DNA from: a virus
Reading direction: 5' to 3' (one strand)
IMG/VR virus record: IMGVR_UViG_3300042922_001009
Coordinates: 1-31,601 of that record
Length of the DNA: 31,601 nt
Shown here: positions 1-7,280 of the stretch, piece after piece
Layout of the letters: every line of letters begins with the position of its first letter
Numbering within the stretch: position 1 is the first letter of the stretch
Notes under the pieces: generated by a model
Told to the model about the DNA's origin: nothing
What the model saw: the letters and a program-made list of their open reading frames with translations, nothing else
The model's database searches: none
Made by a program: the position numbers and the translations under genes

Positions 1-158
1 TGCTGGGCTTCCAGCTCCTGCACGAGAGCGAGGATCGTCTCGGCGTAATCCACAAGGTCGTGAGCGTGGACGTTGTAGGTGTGACCGTCGTTGATCTGAA
101 CGCCCTTCAGGGCGATCTCCTTGGCATGTGCGATCAGTTCTAGGGTGCTCGTGCTCAC
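1..158 (-). CDS. Hypothetical protein, 5' part only (cut by window edge)
   Basis: A leftward reading frame opens with GTG at 158 and runs off the window, giving 52 visible residues (begins VSTSTLELIAHAKEIALKG). The GTG overlaps the TGA of the excisionase-like gene as GTGA, and a strong AAGGAGGAAG ribosome site precedes it, so it is translationally coupled to that gene. I do not recognise the protein; the visible part looks helical and soluble. Its place directly after int and the HTH gene suggests the leftward operon continues beyond the window. Confidence 0.6.
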   Translation of the reverse strand, partial: MSTSTLELIAHAKEIALKGVQINDGHTYNVHAHDLVDYAETILALVQELEAQ

Positions 159-340
159 GCTGCTTCCTCCTTCGCGGTCAGAGCAGCGCCGGCGGCGTCC
201 AGCTGGTCGGCGTCGATGCGGATGAGCTTCTTGCCGAAACGCTTGCCGGGCAGTTCCCCTCGCCCGACCATCCTTCTGGCGGTGTCTCTGGACACCTTGA
301 GTCGTTCTGCTGCTTCGTCGAGCGTGATCCAAGTGGTCAT
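155..340 (-). CDS. xis: Excisionase-type helix-turn-helix protein
   Basis: A 61-residue protein starting MTTWITLDEAAERLKVSRD, followed by a basic stretch ending in FGKKLIRID. This is the classic layout of the excisionase / MerR-like HTH_17 family: a short N-terminal strand, a helix-turn-helix, then a wing whose last strand contacts DNA. A longer frame reaches 379, but the ATG at 340 has an AAAGGGGAGCA ribosome site and starts exactly where family members start. It lies just downstream of the integrase on the same strand, which supports a role as recombination directionality factor. A copy of the dispersed TTTAGTCCACTAAA site lies 39 bp upstream. A plain transcription regulator is the alternative; the xis name is inferred from context. 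Confidence 0.7.
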   Translation of the reverse strand: MTTWITLDEAAERLKVSRDTARRMVGRGELPGKRFGKKLIRIDADQLDAAGAALTAKEEAA

Positions 341-378
341 TGCTCCCCTTTCGTGGTCTTTAGCCAGCAGCATACGCA

Positions 379-392
379 ATTAGTGGACTAAA
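379..392 (-). promoter_or_regulatory. Dispersed operator-like site (13/14)
   Basis: The minus strand reads TTTAGTCCACTAAT. The site overlaps the integrase stop codon (380-382) and lies 39 bp upstream of the HTH gene start, between two co-directional genes. Confidence 0.65.
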
Positions 393-1528
393 AGGGAAGA
401 GGGAACGGGCATCCGGTTGGCGAGTTCTGCCTCGCGACCGGTGGTCGCCTGGTATGCCATGGCTGCCACGGTCGTGGAGTGGCCGAGGAATGCCATGGTC
501 TCGCGCAACGTCGCTCCAGCCTGAGCGTGCATGGTGCCTGCGAAGCCGCGGAGGTCGTGCTCTCGGACTTCGCCTTTCACCTCCGCCGCCTCGCGGGCCT
601 TGTCCCACTTGCGGTTGAACGTCGAGTCGGTGAGGTACTCGTAGCGCGGTGCAGGCTCGAAGAGCAGCGAGTCGGGGGAGGGGCCGACGTGCTTCTCGAG
701 GTGCTCTTTGATTGCCGGCGTGAGGGCTGCGGGCAGTACAGCCTCCCGCTCGTCGCCCAGCTTCCCCTTGAGGTCGCCGATCTCCCACCCGATCGTGCGG
801 ACCCACTGGACCTGACGGTGGATCCGAATGACGACCTGCTCGGGGCCGTCGACCGAGGTCGCTACGAACTTGACGTCCTGGCGCGTGAGGCCGCGCCACT
901 CAGATAGGCGGCACCCTCCGTACGCAGCGATCACGATCGCGAGGCGCAGTTCCTCGGGCATGGCATCGATGAGCGACACCAGTTCACCCAGTGTCGGCGG
1001 TCGGTGCTTCTTACCCGTCGACGTCCGGCACAGCTTTGAGGCGACCGGGTTCTCGTCGAGCAGCTTGTCCTCGACGGCCGTGTTCAGGATGGCGCGGAGG
1101 AGTCGTGCTTCATTGCCCGCAGCCGTCAGCCCTTCCTTGGAGCGCGCCGAGTGCCAACCGCGGACGACGCTGGGAGTGATGTCGGCCAGAGGCTTCGATG
1201 CGAGAGGTGCGAGGCCGCGCTCGAGCTGCCGCTCGTACTCCACGCGGGTCTTCGGTCGGAGCGGCTGGCCCTTGCTCGTTACACGCGTCTTGATCCAGTG
1301 CTCGGCGTACGACCCGAAGACCGTAGAGACGACCTTGCGCGGGTCGACCCACTTGCCGCGGCTGATGTCGGATCGGGTGCCGCTCAGCCAGTCGCGTGCG
1401 TCCTGCACGGTGTCGAATGTGTGCGGCGCCTTGAAGCGAGTCTCGAGGTGCGTGTAGCGAGCTCGGTATCGCCCGGACGGCAGTCGATCGACAATGCCCC
1501 ACGACTCGCGTGACTTCTTCTTCGCCAT
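380..1528 (-). CDS. int: Tyrosine-family phage integrase
   Basis: A 382-residue site-specific recombinase that would join attP to the host tRNA gene. Residues 1-60 look like an AP2-like arm-binding domain (GRYRARYTHLETRFKAPHTF), about 65-165 is the SAM-like core-binding domain, and the rest is catalytic. The catalytic set is visible: R207 in GCRLSEWRGL, H324 and R327 in HDLRGFAG, H350 in LGHST and the nucleophile Y359 in AAMAYQ; the nine-residue H-to-Y spacing is normal. The length is typical of a full phage integrase with an arm-binding domain, matching the arm-type repeats seen at attP. The ATG at 1528 follows AGGGGAGAAAC, a good ribosome site. The attachment site lies 210-370 bp upstream of the start, and the Xis-like gene follows on the same strand. 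Confidence 0.95.
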   Translation of the reverse strand: MAKKKSRESWGIVDRLPSGRYRARYTHLETRFKAPHTFDTVQDARDWLSGTRSDISRGKWVDPRKVVSTVFGSYAEHWIKTRVTSKGQPLRPKTRVEYERQLERGLAPLASKPLADITPSVVRGWHSARSKEGLTAAGNEARLLRAILNTAVEDKLLDENPVASKLCRTSTGKKHRPPTLGELVSLIDAMPEELRLAIVIAAYGGCRLSEWRGLTRQDVKFVATSVDGPEQVVIRIHRQVQWVRTIGWEIGDLKGKLGDEREAVLPAALTPAIKEHLEKHVGPSPDSLLFEPAPRYEYLTDSTFNRKWDKAREAAEVKGEVREHDLRGFAGTMHAQAGATLRETMAFLGHSTTVAAMAYQATTGREAELANRMPVPSSLLVH

Positions 1529-1567
1529 GTTTCTCCCCTAGGTCGGCGAAGGTCACGCTAGCAGGAG

Positions 1568-1586
1568 CGTGGTACTCACGTGGTAC
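1568..1586 (+). repeat. Integrase arm-type site pair, left (P) arm
   Basis: Two direct copies of CGTGGTAC at 1568-1575 and 1579-1586, start-to-start spacing 11 bp, about one helical turn. The same pair with the same spacing occurs on the other side of the tRNA-like core at 1875-1893. Paired arm repeats flanking a core are the signature of a tyrosine-integrase attP; protein binding is inferred. Confidence 0.7.
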
Positions 1587-1602
1587 TTGGATTCGTATAA
1601 CA

Positions 1603-1616
1603 AGCAGTCCACTAAG
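1603..1616 (+). promoter_or_regulatory. Dispersed operator-like site, weak (10/14)
   Basis: The plus strand reads AGCAGTCCACTAAG; the inner ten bases AGTCCACTAA are exact. It lies 75 bp upstream of the integrase start, with its CC orientation opposite to integrase transcription, so it is a less certain member of the set. Confidence 0.45.
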
Positions 1617-1722
1617 GCGTCCTGCGTGGAAACGCACTTACGCCTGGGCATCCACTGAGGCCCGGTATCCCGCAGAAAGCCGCGGTTTCCAGGCGCAAAC
1701 GCGGCTGATGCGTGTCCTGCTG

Positions 1723-1736
1723 TTTAGTTCGCTAAA
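1723..1736 (+). promoter_or_regulatory. Operator-like palindrome beside the attP core (12/14)
   Basis: TTTAGTTCGCTAAA within a perfect 16-bp inverted repeat at 1722-1737 (GTTTAG, TTCG centre, CTAAAC). It matches the dispersed site at 12 of 14 positions and ends four bases before the tRNA-like homology, so it could bind the same regulator or a recombination accessory protein. A TTCG-loop RNA hairpin is the alternative. Confidence 0.5.
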
Positions 1737-1745
1737 CCTGGGACA

Positions 1746-1802
1746 TCTGACTGTAAATCAGACTGCTCAGCATTCGGGGGTTCGAATCCCTCACCTGCCA
1801 CC
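1746..1802 (+). other. attP: attP core: 3' half of a tRNA-Tyr gene
   Basis: Anticodon stem TCTGA (1746-1750), loop CTGTAAA with anticodon GTA for Tyr, and stem TCAGA (1758-1762). A long variable arm with a TGC/GCA stem follows, as in bacterial class II tRNA-Tyr, then the T-arm GGGGG-TTCGAAT-CCCTC (1776-1792) and the acceptor strand ACCTGCC plus ACC ending at 1802. No matching 5' acceptor strand (GGCAGGT) or D-arm lies upstream, so this is not a complete tRNA. A tRNA 3' half next to an integrase is a typical attachment core: integration restores the host tRNA. Arm-type repeats on both sides indicate an unintegrated attP. The exact crossover bases cannot be read from one att site. Confidence 0.85.
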
Positions 1803-1811
1803 GCAAGATAA

Positions 1812-1833
1812 GCCCCGGTAAAACGGGGTTTTT
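1812..1833 (+). terminator. Intrinsic terminator after the tRNA-like core
   Basis: Stem CCCCG (1813-1817) and CGGGG (1824-1828), loop GTAAAA, then five T. In the plus direction it would end a tRNA transcript once integration rebuilds the tRNA gene. The reverse strand has a weaker T-rich tail (TTATCTTG) and could also stop leftward transcription from the DUF3263 gene. Confidence 0.65.
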
Positions 1834-1861
1834 CTTTGCCCTCTTGCAGGCGAACTGCGAG

Positions 1862-2104
1862 TCAGCGGACGGGCCGTGGTACGAGCGTGGTACTTCGGGT
1901 CCTCGAATTCGCGAGGCGAGCTCGAACAGCGCTGCAGGTCTGCGGATCCATCCGGATGCCCTCGATCGAGCGCACGACGCGGTGAAGCAGCTGGTAGTAC
2001 CGAGCGGGCGCCATCCGGAGCTCGGAGTGGATGGCCTCTTCCTTGTTACTCGAGTGCACTCCCCAGCGAGCCTCGAAGGCTAGGAGCTCGGCGGTGGTGG
2101 GCAT
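1862..2104 (-). CDS. DUF3263 family small helical protein
   Basis: 80 residues. The N-terminal two thirds (LLAFEARWGVHSSNKEEAIH, then LRMAPARYYQLLHRVV) match the DUF3263 pattern known from actinobacterial chromosomes and phages: a FExRWW-like helix followed by a SPxRYYQLLN-like helix that resembles the recognition helix of an HTH. The function is not known; DNA binding is inferred from the fold-like pattern. The last residues are encoded across the right integrase arm-type repeats, so this 3' end is constrained by attP. No clear ribosome site precedes the ATG. Its place next to attP and int, where repressors often sit, makes it one of two candidate regulators for the dispersed sites. Confidence 0.7.
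   Translation of the reverse strand: MPTTAELLAFEARWGVHSSNKEEAIHSELRMAPARYYQLLHRVVRSIEGIRMDPQTCSAVRARLANSRTRSTTLVPRPVR
1875..1893 (+). repeat. Integrase arm-type site pair, right (P') arm
   Basis: Two direct CGTGGTAC copies at 1875-1882 and 1886-1893 with 11-bp spacing, the same orientation and spacing as the left arm. The second copy is followed by TTCGG, close to the TTGG after the second left copy. The pair overlaps the last codons of the DUF3263 gene. Confidence 0.7.
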
Positions 2105-2176
2105 GATGCCATTGTCCGCTCACCCACCGACACGGCTTGGGCGGCGATGTCAGTGGTCGGTCGTAGCTTCTCTCCC

Positions 2177-2587
2177 ATGACCACACTCGCCCAGGTGAAG
2201 GCCCGCCCGTTCGATGCCGCAGCTACCGGCGAACTGCCGGCCATGGTTCACGTCCGCACCCCTCAGGGGACGATCAAGGTCGGCGTCTCCCGTGAGGACG
2301 CATCCGACTACATCGAGTCCGGCCTTTTCGACATGGGACTTGCGGTGATCTCCTTGTCGGGATGGTCTGGCACGAGCAAGCGACAGATCGAGATGGCGGA
2401 GGTGCTGCCCGTGCTGAATCAGGTGTTCGGCCCGGCCGTCGTTCCGCTGCTGCGCTCCGTCATCTTGGGCGGCGGCGCCCTCTACTTCGTCGGGCTCGTC
2501 CAGGGGCGTTCGTTCGTCGCCCCGACGCTGCTGCAGGACACGGTCCTCACGCGGCGCCTGCGGGCTCGTCCGATCGCCGCGGCGTAG
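2177..2587 (+). CDS. Hypothetical protein
   Basis: 136 residues from the ATG at 2177; an in-frame ATG at 2147 would add ten residues. Neither has a clear ribosome site, and a TAGCTT element at 2162-2167 could give a leaderless message from 2177. The protein has no motif I recognise. It contains VHVRTPQGTIKVGVSREDA near the N-terminus, which could form a small beta unit, and a hydrophobic stretch near residues 85-110 (VVPLLRSVILGGGALYFVGL), possibly one membrane segment. It diverges from DUF3263 and is followed four bases later by the frameshifted gene at 2591. Confidence 0.55.
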   Translation: MTTLAQVKARPFDAAATGELPAMVHVRTPQGTIKVGVSREDASDYIESGLFDMGLAVISLSGWSGTSKRQIEMAEVLPVLNQVFGPAVVPLLRSVILGGGALYFVGLVQGRSFVAPTLLQDTVLTRRLRARPIAAA

Positions 2588-2590
2588 CCG

Positions 2591-2904
2591 ATGCCCTTAC
2601 ACCCCGACGTCCTCTCGAGGATCGCGCTCAGCGCCGCGATGGGCCGCAACCAGTACACGCGGGATACGCAGCCGATCATCGACGAGGTGCGGCAGCTCAC
2701 CGGCGGTCGGCCGGACATCCTCTACCCCGAGGTCGGCCGGTGGGTCGGGTATCACGGCATCCCGAGAACGCTGCGCTCACATCTGCGCTGCTCCATGCGT
2801 TCCCCGGCGCGGTCTCGTTCATCCGTGAAGGCCAGGAGCGACGCAACCGCGGCTCGCACAGCACGCCCTCAGTCCGGGCACCGAAGCAGCCGCCGGCCAC
2901 CTAG
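2591..2904 (+). pseudogene. Frameshifted hypothetical gene (or one-base sequence error)
   Basis: The frame opens at the ATG at 2591 (MPLHPDVLSRIALSAAMGRN) and reads sensibly through EVGRWVGYHG near 2758. Beyond that it becomes an arginine- and serine-rich string with little protein character. From about 2758 the -1 frame continues with a natural-looking sequence (PENAALTSALLHAFPGAVSF) to a TAG at 2902-2904. A single missing base near 2755-2770 would join the two into one protein of roughly 104 residues. It follows the previous gene at operon spacing. Function unknown. A real pseudogene, a sequencing error and programmed frameshifting are all possible; no classic slippery heptamer is visible. 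Confidence 0.5.
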
Positions 2905-2961
2905 ACAGAAGCTGGATAGCGCGGGCTGGTACGCTCCCCCGATTCCAGGGAGAAGGACGAC

Positions 2962-3108
2962 ATGCACAGAGCGTCGCGACACGAACGGCACCAGCGACGC
3001 AGACAGCGTCAGATTTCCGGGCGGATGCACTGGTCCATCTATGCCGGCGCTGCACTACTCCTCCTTGGCGTGGCGACCCTCGTCACGGCGGCGCTACTCA
3101 CCCACTGA
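2962..3108 (+). CDS. Small membrane protein
   Basis: A 48-residue reading frame with a good ribosome site (GGGAGAAGGACGAC before the ATG). The first 20 residues are very basic (MHRASRHERHQRRRQRQ), followed by one hydrophobic helix (about residues 28-46, rich in L, A and V) ending just before the stop. That layout predicts a single-pass protein with its N-terminus in the cytoplasm. It lies between the frameshifted gene and the acyltransferase on the same strand. A role in host surface change or exclusion is only a guess. Confidence 0.5.
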   Translation: MHRASRHERHQRRRQRQISGRMHWSIYAGAALLLLGVATLVTAALLTH

Positions 3109-3216
3109 GTGACGAAATGCCACCGGCCAACCTCCTGAGAGGCAGTCGGGGCCTGGGGTGAATGGAGTGAGTGGTGGGCAACCGCTACGATCAGCGCATG
3201 CCATCAGGGGGGCCGC

Positions 3217-4329
3217 ATGACTAAGGACGTGCACGTCGCGCCGCCGACCGACGTCAGCGCGGGCCGCACGGCCAGCAGCCGCGACATCACAATCGACTTC
3301 ATCCGCACCCTGTGCATCGTGAGCATGACCGTCGCCCACGTCGCATTCGCGTCCCTCGCGTACCGGGTGACGCACGCGATGATCTGGTTCGACGGCGCGA
3401 TGGGTTTCGTCCTTCTGTCTGGCCTTGTCGTGGGTCTGGTCTACCGGCGGGTCATCGAACGCAGAGGGCTCCGCGCTGCCCAGGTGAAAGCGGTCAGGCG
3501 GGCGGGCGTCGTCTATGCCGCGCACCTTCTCCTTTGCGCCGTCGCGTTCATCGTGGCAAGCGTGCACGCCGGCCGTGACGAGATCTATGCAGGGCTGGGT
3601 GACCACCCGGCCGTCTGGGACTGGGTGGTCGCGGCACTCACGCTTCAGGTGAACCCGCAGCGGGCGGCGATCCTCTCTCTGTACGTGGTCCTTATGCTGC
3701 TCACACCCCTCGCGTTCTGGGCGCTCAAGCGCGGACGCTGGGTGTTCGTCGTCGCAGGGGTCACAGTCCTCTACATCGCCGGTCAATTGTTCCCGTCCGC
3801 GCTCACCCTCCCTCGTGTGCCGGGCGTGTTCGGTGAGATCAACTGGGCGCTGTGGCAGGCGCTGTACTTCGTCGCTCTCATCGCAGGCTGGTACTGGGCG
3901 AAGGTTCGTGACTTCATCCTGCGGCGAAACGTCCGCATCGTCTTGATCGTGGCGACTGTACTTGTTGCGGTCGCGGCACGGCTATCGACCCGGCTAGCGG
4001 GTCCAGCGAGCACAGCAGTGGCATGGCTGTTCGGTGATGGTCAGATGGGACCGGGAACGATCGTCGTGGCGTTTCTCGTCGTTGCGACGCTGTACGCGGT
4101 ATTTGCGTACGTCAGCGCGTGGGCTCCCCGGTTGATGACCGAGCTCGGGCGCGTGGGGCGACGGAGCCTCGACTGTTACGTGATCCTGGGCATCGCGGTA
4201 CTGGTCGTACCGACCGTATGGGAGCCAGGGCGAGGCAGCGCGATATCGATGCTCTACGCAGCAGGAATGCTAGTGATCATGTGGGCATGGTGCTGGCTGC
4301 GTGACGCCCGCCAGAACGCTCGCCGCTGA
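3217..4329 (+). CDS. OpgC-like multi-pass membrane acyltransferase
   Basis: 370 residues with about ten hydrophobic helices from residue 27 to the C-terminus. The N-terminal part (RDITIDFIRTLCIVSMTVAH, then a WFDGAMGFVLLSG segment) has the form of the OpgC / acyltransferase-3 membrane family, where an RxxDxxR-like opening helix and a conserved glycine-rich second helix precede further membrane spans. OpgC transfers succinyl groups to periplasmic glucans in proteobacteria; family relatives acylate surface polymers, and phage-borne relatives modify surface sugars. The start at 3217 follows AGGGGGGCCGC. It runs opposite to the virion genes and ends convergently with them at 4357. Its place between attP and the virion operon is typical of lysogenic-conversion cargo. 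Substrate unknown. Confidence 0.7.
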   Translation: MTKDVHVAPPTDVSAGRTASSRDITIDFIRTLCIVSMTVAHVAFASLAYRVTHAMIWFDGAMGFVLLSGLVVGLVYRRVIERRGLRAAQVKAVRRAGVVYAAHLLLCAVAFIVASVHAGRDEIYAGLGDHPAVWDWVVAALTLQVNPQRAAILSLYVVLMLLTPLAFWALKRGRWVFVVAGVTVLYIAGQLFPSALTLPRVPGVFGEINWALWQALYFVALIAGWYWAKVRDFILRRNVRIVLIVATVLVAVAARLSTRLAGPASTAVAWLFGDGQMGPGTIVVAFLVVATLYAVFAYVSAWAPRLMTELGRVGRRSLDCYVILGIAVLVVPTVWEPGRGSAISMLYAAGMLVIMWAWCWLRDARQNARR

Positions 4330-4356
4330 TCACAGCGCACGGCGGACGTTTCTCAT

Positions 4357-4545
4357 TTACCCGAGATGCGATCCAGCCGCGCAGCGGGCAGCGATGATCG
4401 CCACGCACCATGCGACTAGACCGAGGACTAGCGCGGCAATCCAACCGGTCGCACCCGTGCCGGCGGCAACCGTCAAGCAAGACGTGGCAGACATGAGTAA
4501 CCCGGCGTCGGGATCCACTCGGACTCTGCAAATGGCGTCCGTCAT
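4357..4545 (-). CDS. Small membrane protein at end of virion operon
   Basis: 62 residues (starts MTDAICRVRVDPDAGLLMSA) with one clear C-terminal membrane helix (GWIAALVLGLVAWCVAIIAA) and a weaker hydrophobic stretch before it. Its ATG overlaps the stop of the preceding gene as ATGA. As the last gene of the virion operon and a short membrane protein it could be a holin, but no endolysin lies beside it and the helix pattern alone does not prove it. Confidence 0.5.
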   Translation of the reverse strand: MTDAICRVRVDPDAGLLMSATSCLTVAAGTGATGWIAALVLGLVAWCVAIIAARCAAGSHLG

Positions 4546-4700
4546 CGTGGCTCGTATGCGGACCACGCGGCATCGACCTCTTCCCTGGGAATCCCGAGAA
4601 CCGCGAAGGCTTCGTACACGTCACCGTCATCAGCAGCCCAGTAGGCGAGGTGGCCGAATGCTTCGGTAGCGATGCACCCGATAGCGGTTGTCCTGTCCAT
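4542..4700 (-). CDS. Small hypothetical protein
   Basis: A 52-residue frame (MDRTTAIGCIATEAFGHLAY at the start) with a GTAGGAGCAGG ribosome site. It is acidic toward the middle (WAADDGDVYEAF) and soluble, with no recognised family. It sits 15 bp after the tail spike gene and overlaps the next gene by ATGA, so the three are one transcript. Confidence 0.55.
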   Translation of the reverse strand: MDRTTAIGCIATEAFGHLAYWAADDGDVYEAFAVLGIPREEVDAAWSAYEPR

Positions 4701-4715
4701 GTTTGCGACCTGCTC

Positions 4716-6728
4716 CTACGACTGGAAGAACTTGATGAAGTCCCACGCGGTCGTGGGATCCAGGTTGGCCTGTCCGGAGAAGCCGATTCCTACGGCGGTG
4801 GAGAGCGCGGAATCCGTAACGGTGGCGATCGTCGTGCCGTTGACCTTCCAAGAAATCGAATCACCGTCGAGGATGACCTCGATTGCGTCAGTGGCGGCCG
4901 CTAGGGGGCCGGCGGCGCCGACCGAGATCGCCGTCCCGTCGATGATCTTCTGGAGTTGCCAAGTCGAAACCCCGTTTGTCGGACGAGGCGTGATGCGCCA
5001 GTAGTTTGTCGAGCTGAGATAGCGCAACAGCAGGTTTGCTCGACGATTGCCATCCATTTGCAGGGCTGCGAGCTGCGTCGTGAGGCGCCCGTTTGCCCTC
5101 GCCGCAAGGGTCGCGTAAACGGTCGCTGCGCCCGAGACAGCCTTGAGGTGACCTAGCCCGTCACGCCCCATGCTGAGGCCGTTCTGGGCCCACGTCGCGA
5201 ACTCGAGACCGTCCTGCGCGACTTTGTCGGTCATCTTGGATGTGGCCGGCCCCTCGAAGAGGTCAGCGATGAGCGGGAACGCATTCGGCGCCGCCGACTC
5301 CGTACCGCGGTTGCGATCTACGAGGACGCCAACTCGGGCCTGCTGGATCACGTACCCGCCGCTTCGGAAGTCGTTATCGGTGACCTCGAGACCGGTGGCG
5401 GTCTTCAGCGCGCCGAGAATTGCGAGGTCGTACTGTCCGTTCGCCCACGCCGTGATCCGTCGCAGCTGCAGGTCCTGCGACGAGGCAGAAATCGACAGAC
5501 CCGACCCCGCGCAGTCGTGCACGCGGATGTCGTCGATTGCGGTTCGAGGCCCGATGAAGGCGCTCGAAGGCGCAAGGACGCCGTGCGTCTTCGCCTTGAG
5601 GATCTCACCAGAAAAGCGGTAGCCGCCCGCGTGCGAGTCGCCAAGCATGAGTCCCACGTTGTCGGACGTGGACATCAGCCGAACGGCTCCGTTAATGCCG
5701 GCGCTGGGCGCGAGGATCGTCTTATCGTGCAGCACGCCTGCGTACGTGTTGCCGATCGACGTGATGTCAGCGACGAGCCCGTCGGAGCCGCAGTCGCGGA
5801 ATCCGACGAAGTTGTTGATGACCGTCGCGCGGATGTAAGAGCCCCTGGTGAAGGGGAAGGGCGGACTGGGCTGCGTCTCCGTGAAGACGCCATGGAATCC
5901 GCAGTTCTTCGCCGTCACGTCGAGGTAGAAGTTCTCGATCTCGTACCTGCCCGTGCCGATTCCGAAGCCCGACCCGCCAGACGTGGCGAGCGGGTCGACG
6001 CCCATGACCTTGATGCCACGTCCACAGCCATCCGCCTCGCCGGTCACCACGACATCGACGAGGAAATCGCACCCGAAACCGGTGCCCCAGGAGTTCTTGA
6101 CCAGGATGTTGGTGAAGCGCGCTCGCTTGAGCCCCTGGATGAACCACCCCTTGAGCCCGGTGGTGTAGGTGGAGTTGGTTTGAGCGGAGCAGTCGACTAC
6201 GTGCGGATCACAGTAGACGTCCTCAATGTCACCGAAGGCGTAAGCCGCTACGAACGGCGTGGCATCCGCCGGAGCCTGGAAAATTACCCCGCGCTGAGAG
6301 GACGTTGCAATTCCCGCGCCCGACTTCTTGGTGATGCAACGCGCAGGATTGGACCCGCCGATCGTTCCCGCCGTCTTCGACAGCTTGTAGATCCCATCGG
6401 GGACTGCGTACTGGCGTGGACGCTTGTCCACGTTCCAGAGTGCCTCGAAGGTGTCCTCCGCCCGCTGGAAGATGACAGAGTTGTCGCCCGGGCTAGAGCC
6501 GTCAGAAACGAGCTGCTCGCCCTCTTGGACGAACTCCTCAATCGGAACAACAGCAGCGAAATCGGCGACGGCCGCCATGATCGCCTCGCTCAGTCCGGCC
6601 TCGGATAGGCGCCCCTCGGTGACGATCGCCGATGTCGTGTCCACTGCTTCGTTGATCGTCGCGATCGCTGCATTCAGCTTGACGTCGTAGGGCTTCTCGC
6701 CGCGGACGGGAAGAGTGATTTCAGGCAC
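4716..6728 (-). CDS. Tail spike / receptor-binding protein with beta-helix and LamG-like domain
   Basis: 670 residues. Residues 1-75 form a short adaptor typical of phage tail-fibre N-termini (MPEITLPVRGEKPYDVKLNA, then a helix). About 100-490 is rich in G, N, D and V with regular rungs such as IHVHDCAGSG-like turns (seen here as IDDIRVHDCAGSGLSISASS), which is the pattern of a right-handed parallel beta-helix of the pectate-lyase type. About 495-670 looks like a concanavalin/LamG jelly roll (DAIEVILDGDSISWKVNGTT, ending GIGFSGQANLDPTTAWDF). The protein would bind, and perhaps cut, host surface glycan. It follows the connector-like gene by only six bases. No tail tube or tape measure gene lies between head genes and this gene, which is unusual. 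Confidence 0.8.
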   Translation of the reverse strand: MPEITLPVRGEKPYDVKLNAAIATINEAVDTTSAIVTEGRLSEAGLSEAIMAAVADFAAVVPIEEFVQEGEQLVSDGSSPGDNSVIFQRAEDTFEALWNVDKRPRQYAVPDGIYKLSKTAGTIGGSNPARCITKKSGAGIATSSQRGVIFQAPADATPFVAAYAFGDIEDVYCDPHVVDCSAQTNSTYTTGLKGWFIQGLKRARFTNILVKNSWGTGFGCDFLVDVVVTGEADGCGRGIKVMGVDPLATSGGSGFGIGTGRYEIENFYLDVTAKNCGFHGVFTETQPSPPFPFTRGSYIRATVINNFVGFRDCGSDGLVADITSIGNTYAGVLHDKTILAPSAGINGAVRLMSTSDNVGLMLGDSHAGGYRFSGEILKAKTHGVLAPSSAFIGPRTAIDDIRVHDCAGSGLSISASSQDLQLRRITAWANGQYDLAILGALKTATGLEVTDNDFRSGGYVIQQARVGVLVDRNRGTESAAPNAFPLIADLFEGPATSKMTDKVAQDGLEFATWAQNGLSMGRDGLGHLKAVSGAATVYATLAARANGRLTTQLAALQMDGNRRANLLLRYLSSTNYWRITPRPTNGVSTWQLQKIIDGTAISVGAAGPLAAATDAIEVILDGDSISWKVNGTTIATVTDSALSTAVGIGFSGQANLDPTTAWDFIKFFQS

Positions 6729-6734
6729 GTCGAG

Positions 6735-7214
6735 TTACCATCCGTATCCGTTGGGGTCCAGCGCAGGAGCCGGAGAAGCAGGGGTGAACGGCCGTGATGG
6801 TGCGTACGGCGAGAACGGCTCGCAGTCGTGGAGCGGCGTGAAGCCGACGATCTGGAAGAAGTCATTGGCTGCAGCGACGTCGCCGCCGTCCGCGTGTGCG
6901 GCCCAGGCGCGCGCGATGGTGATGAGGTCGCCAGCGCGGCCCTTGGTGTCGAGCGTGAGGTCATCGGTCTTCGTTGACCGGCCCTGCTGCGCGTACTGGG
7001 CAGCGAGCGAGAAGTAGAGGTTTGCGGCGGCGCGGTAGATCGAGCCGGACGCGAGTCCGAGCGCCGCTTCCAGTGCGAGGTCGGACCACACGGCGTAGTT
7101 GGCCTGGCCCTCGATCGCTGGCTCGAGCGGAGTGCTGGAAGTGTCACCAACGAGCGCGCGCAGCATTCCGACCGGCGTGGCCGGCTGAATGGGGGAGGCT
7201 CCAGGGTTCGGCAT
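6735..7214 (-). CDS. Head-tail connector-like (adaptor) protein
   Basis: 159 residues. The core (about 15-115) has a helical pattern with a short acidic opening (LRALVGDTS), a helix holding LEAALGLASGSIYRAAANLY, and a later LTLDTKGRAGDLITIARAWA. This is the arrangement of gp6/gp15-type head-completion adaptors, where a helical bundle bearing many Ala and Leu docks under the portal. The C-terminal 40 residues are proline-rich and probably disordered. It follows the capsid and head-fibre genes, as adaptors do. The assignment rests on pattern and position, not on a diagnostic residue. Confidence 0.55.
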   Translation of the reverse strand: MPNPGASPIQPATPVGMLRALVGDTSSTPLEPAIEGQANYAVWSDLALEAALGLASGSIYRAAANLYFSLAAQYAQQGRSTKTDDLTLDTKGRAGDLITIARAWAAHADGGDVAAANDFFQIVGFTPLHDCEPFSPYAPSRPFTPASPAPALDPNGYGW

Positions 7215-7280
7215 CTCTCAGCTTTCGTTGGTCCACCCCGCCCCGGAGTGAGAACTCATCTAGGGCGGGGTGGGTCAGGA

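Noticed and set aside
1746-1802. A complete tRNA-Tyr gene
   Set aside because: The 5' acceptor strand and D-arm are missing upstream, so only the 3' half is present, as expected for an attP core.
5517-6608. Long plus-strand ORF of 363 residues opposite the tail spike gene
   Set aside because: Shadow frame of GC-rich coding DNA; its arginine- and valine-rich sequence has no domain pattern, while the minus frame is a clear beta-helix protein.
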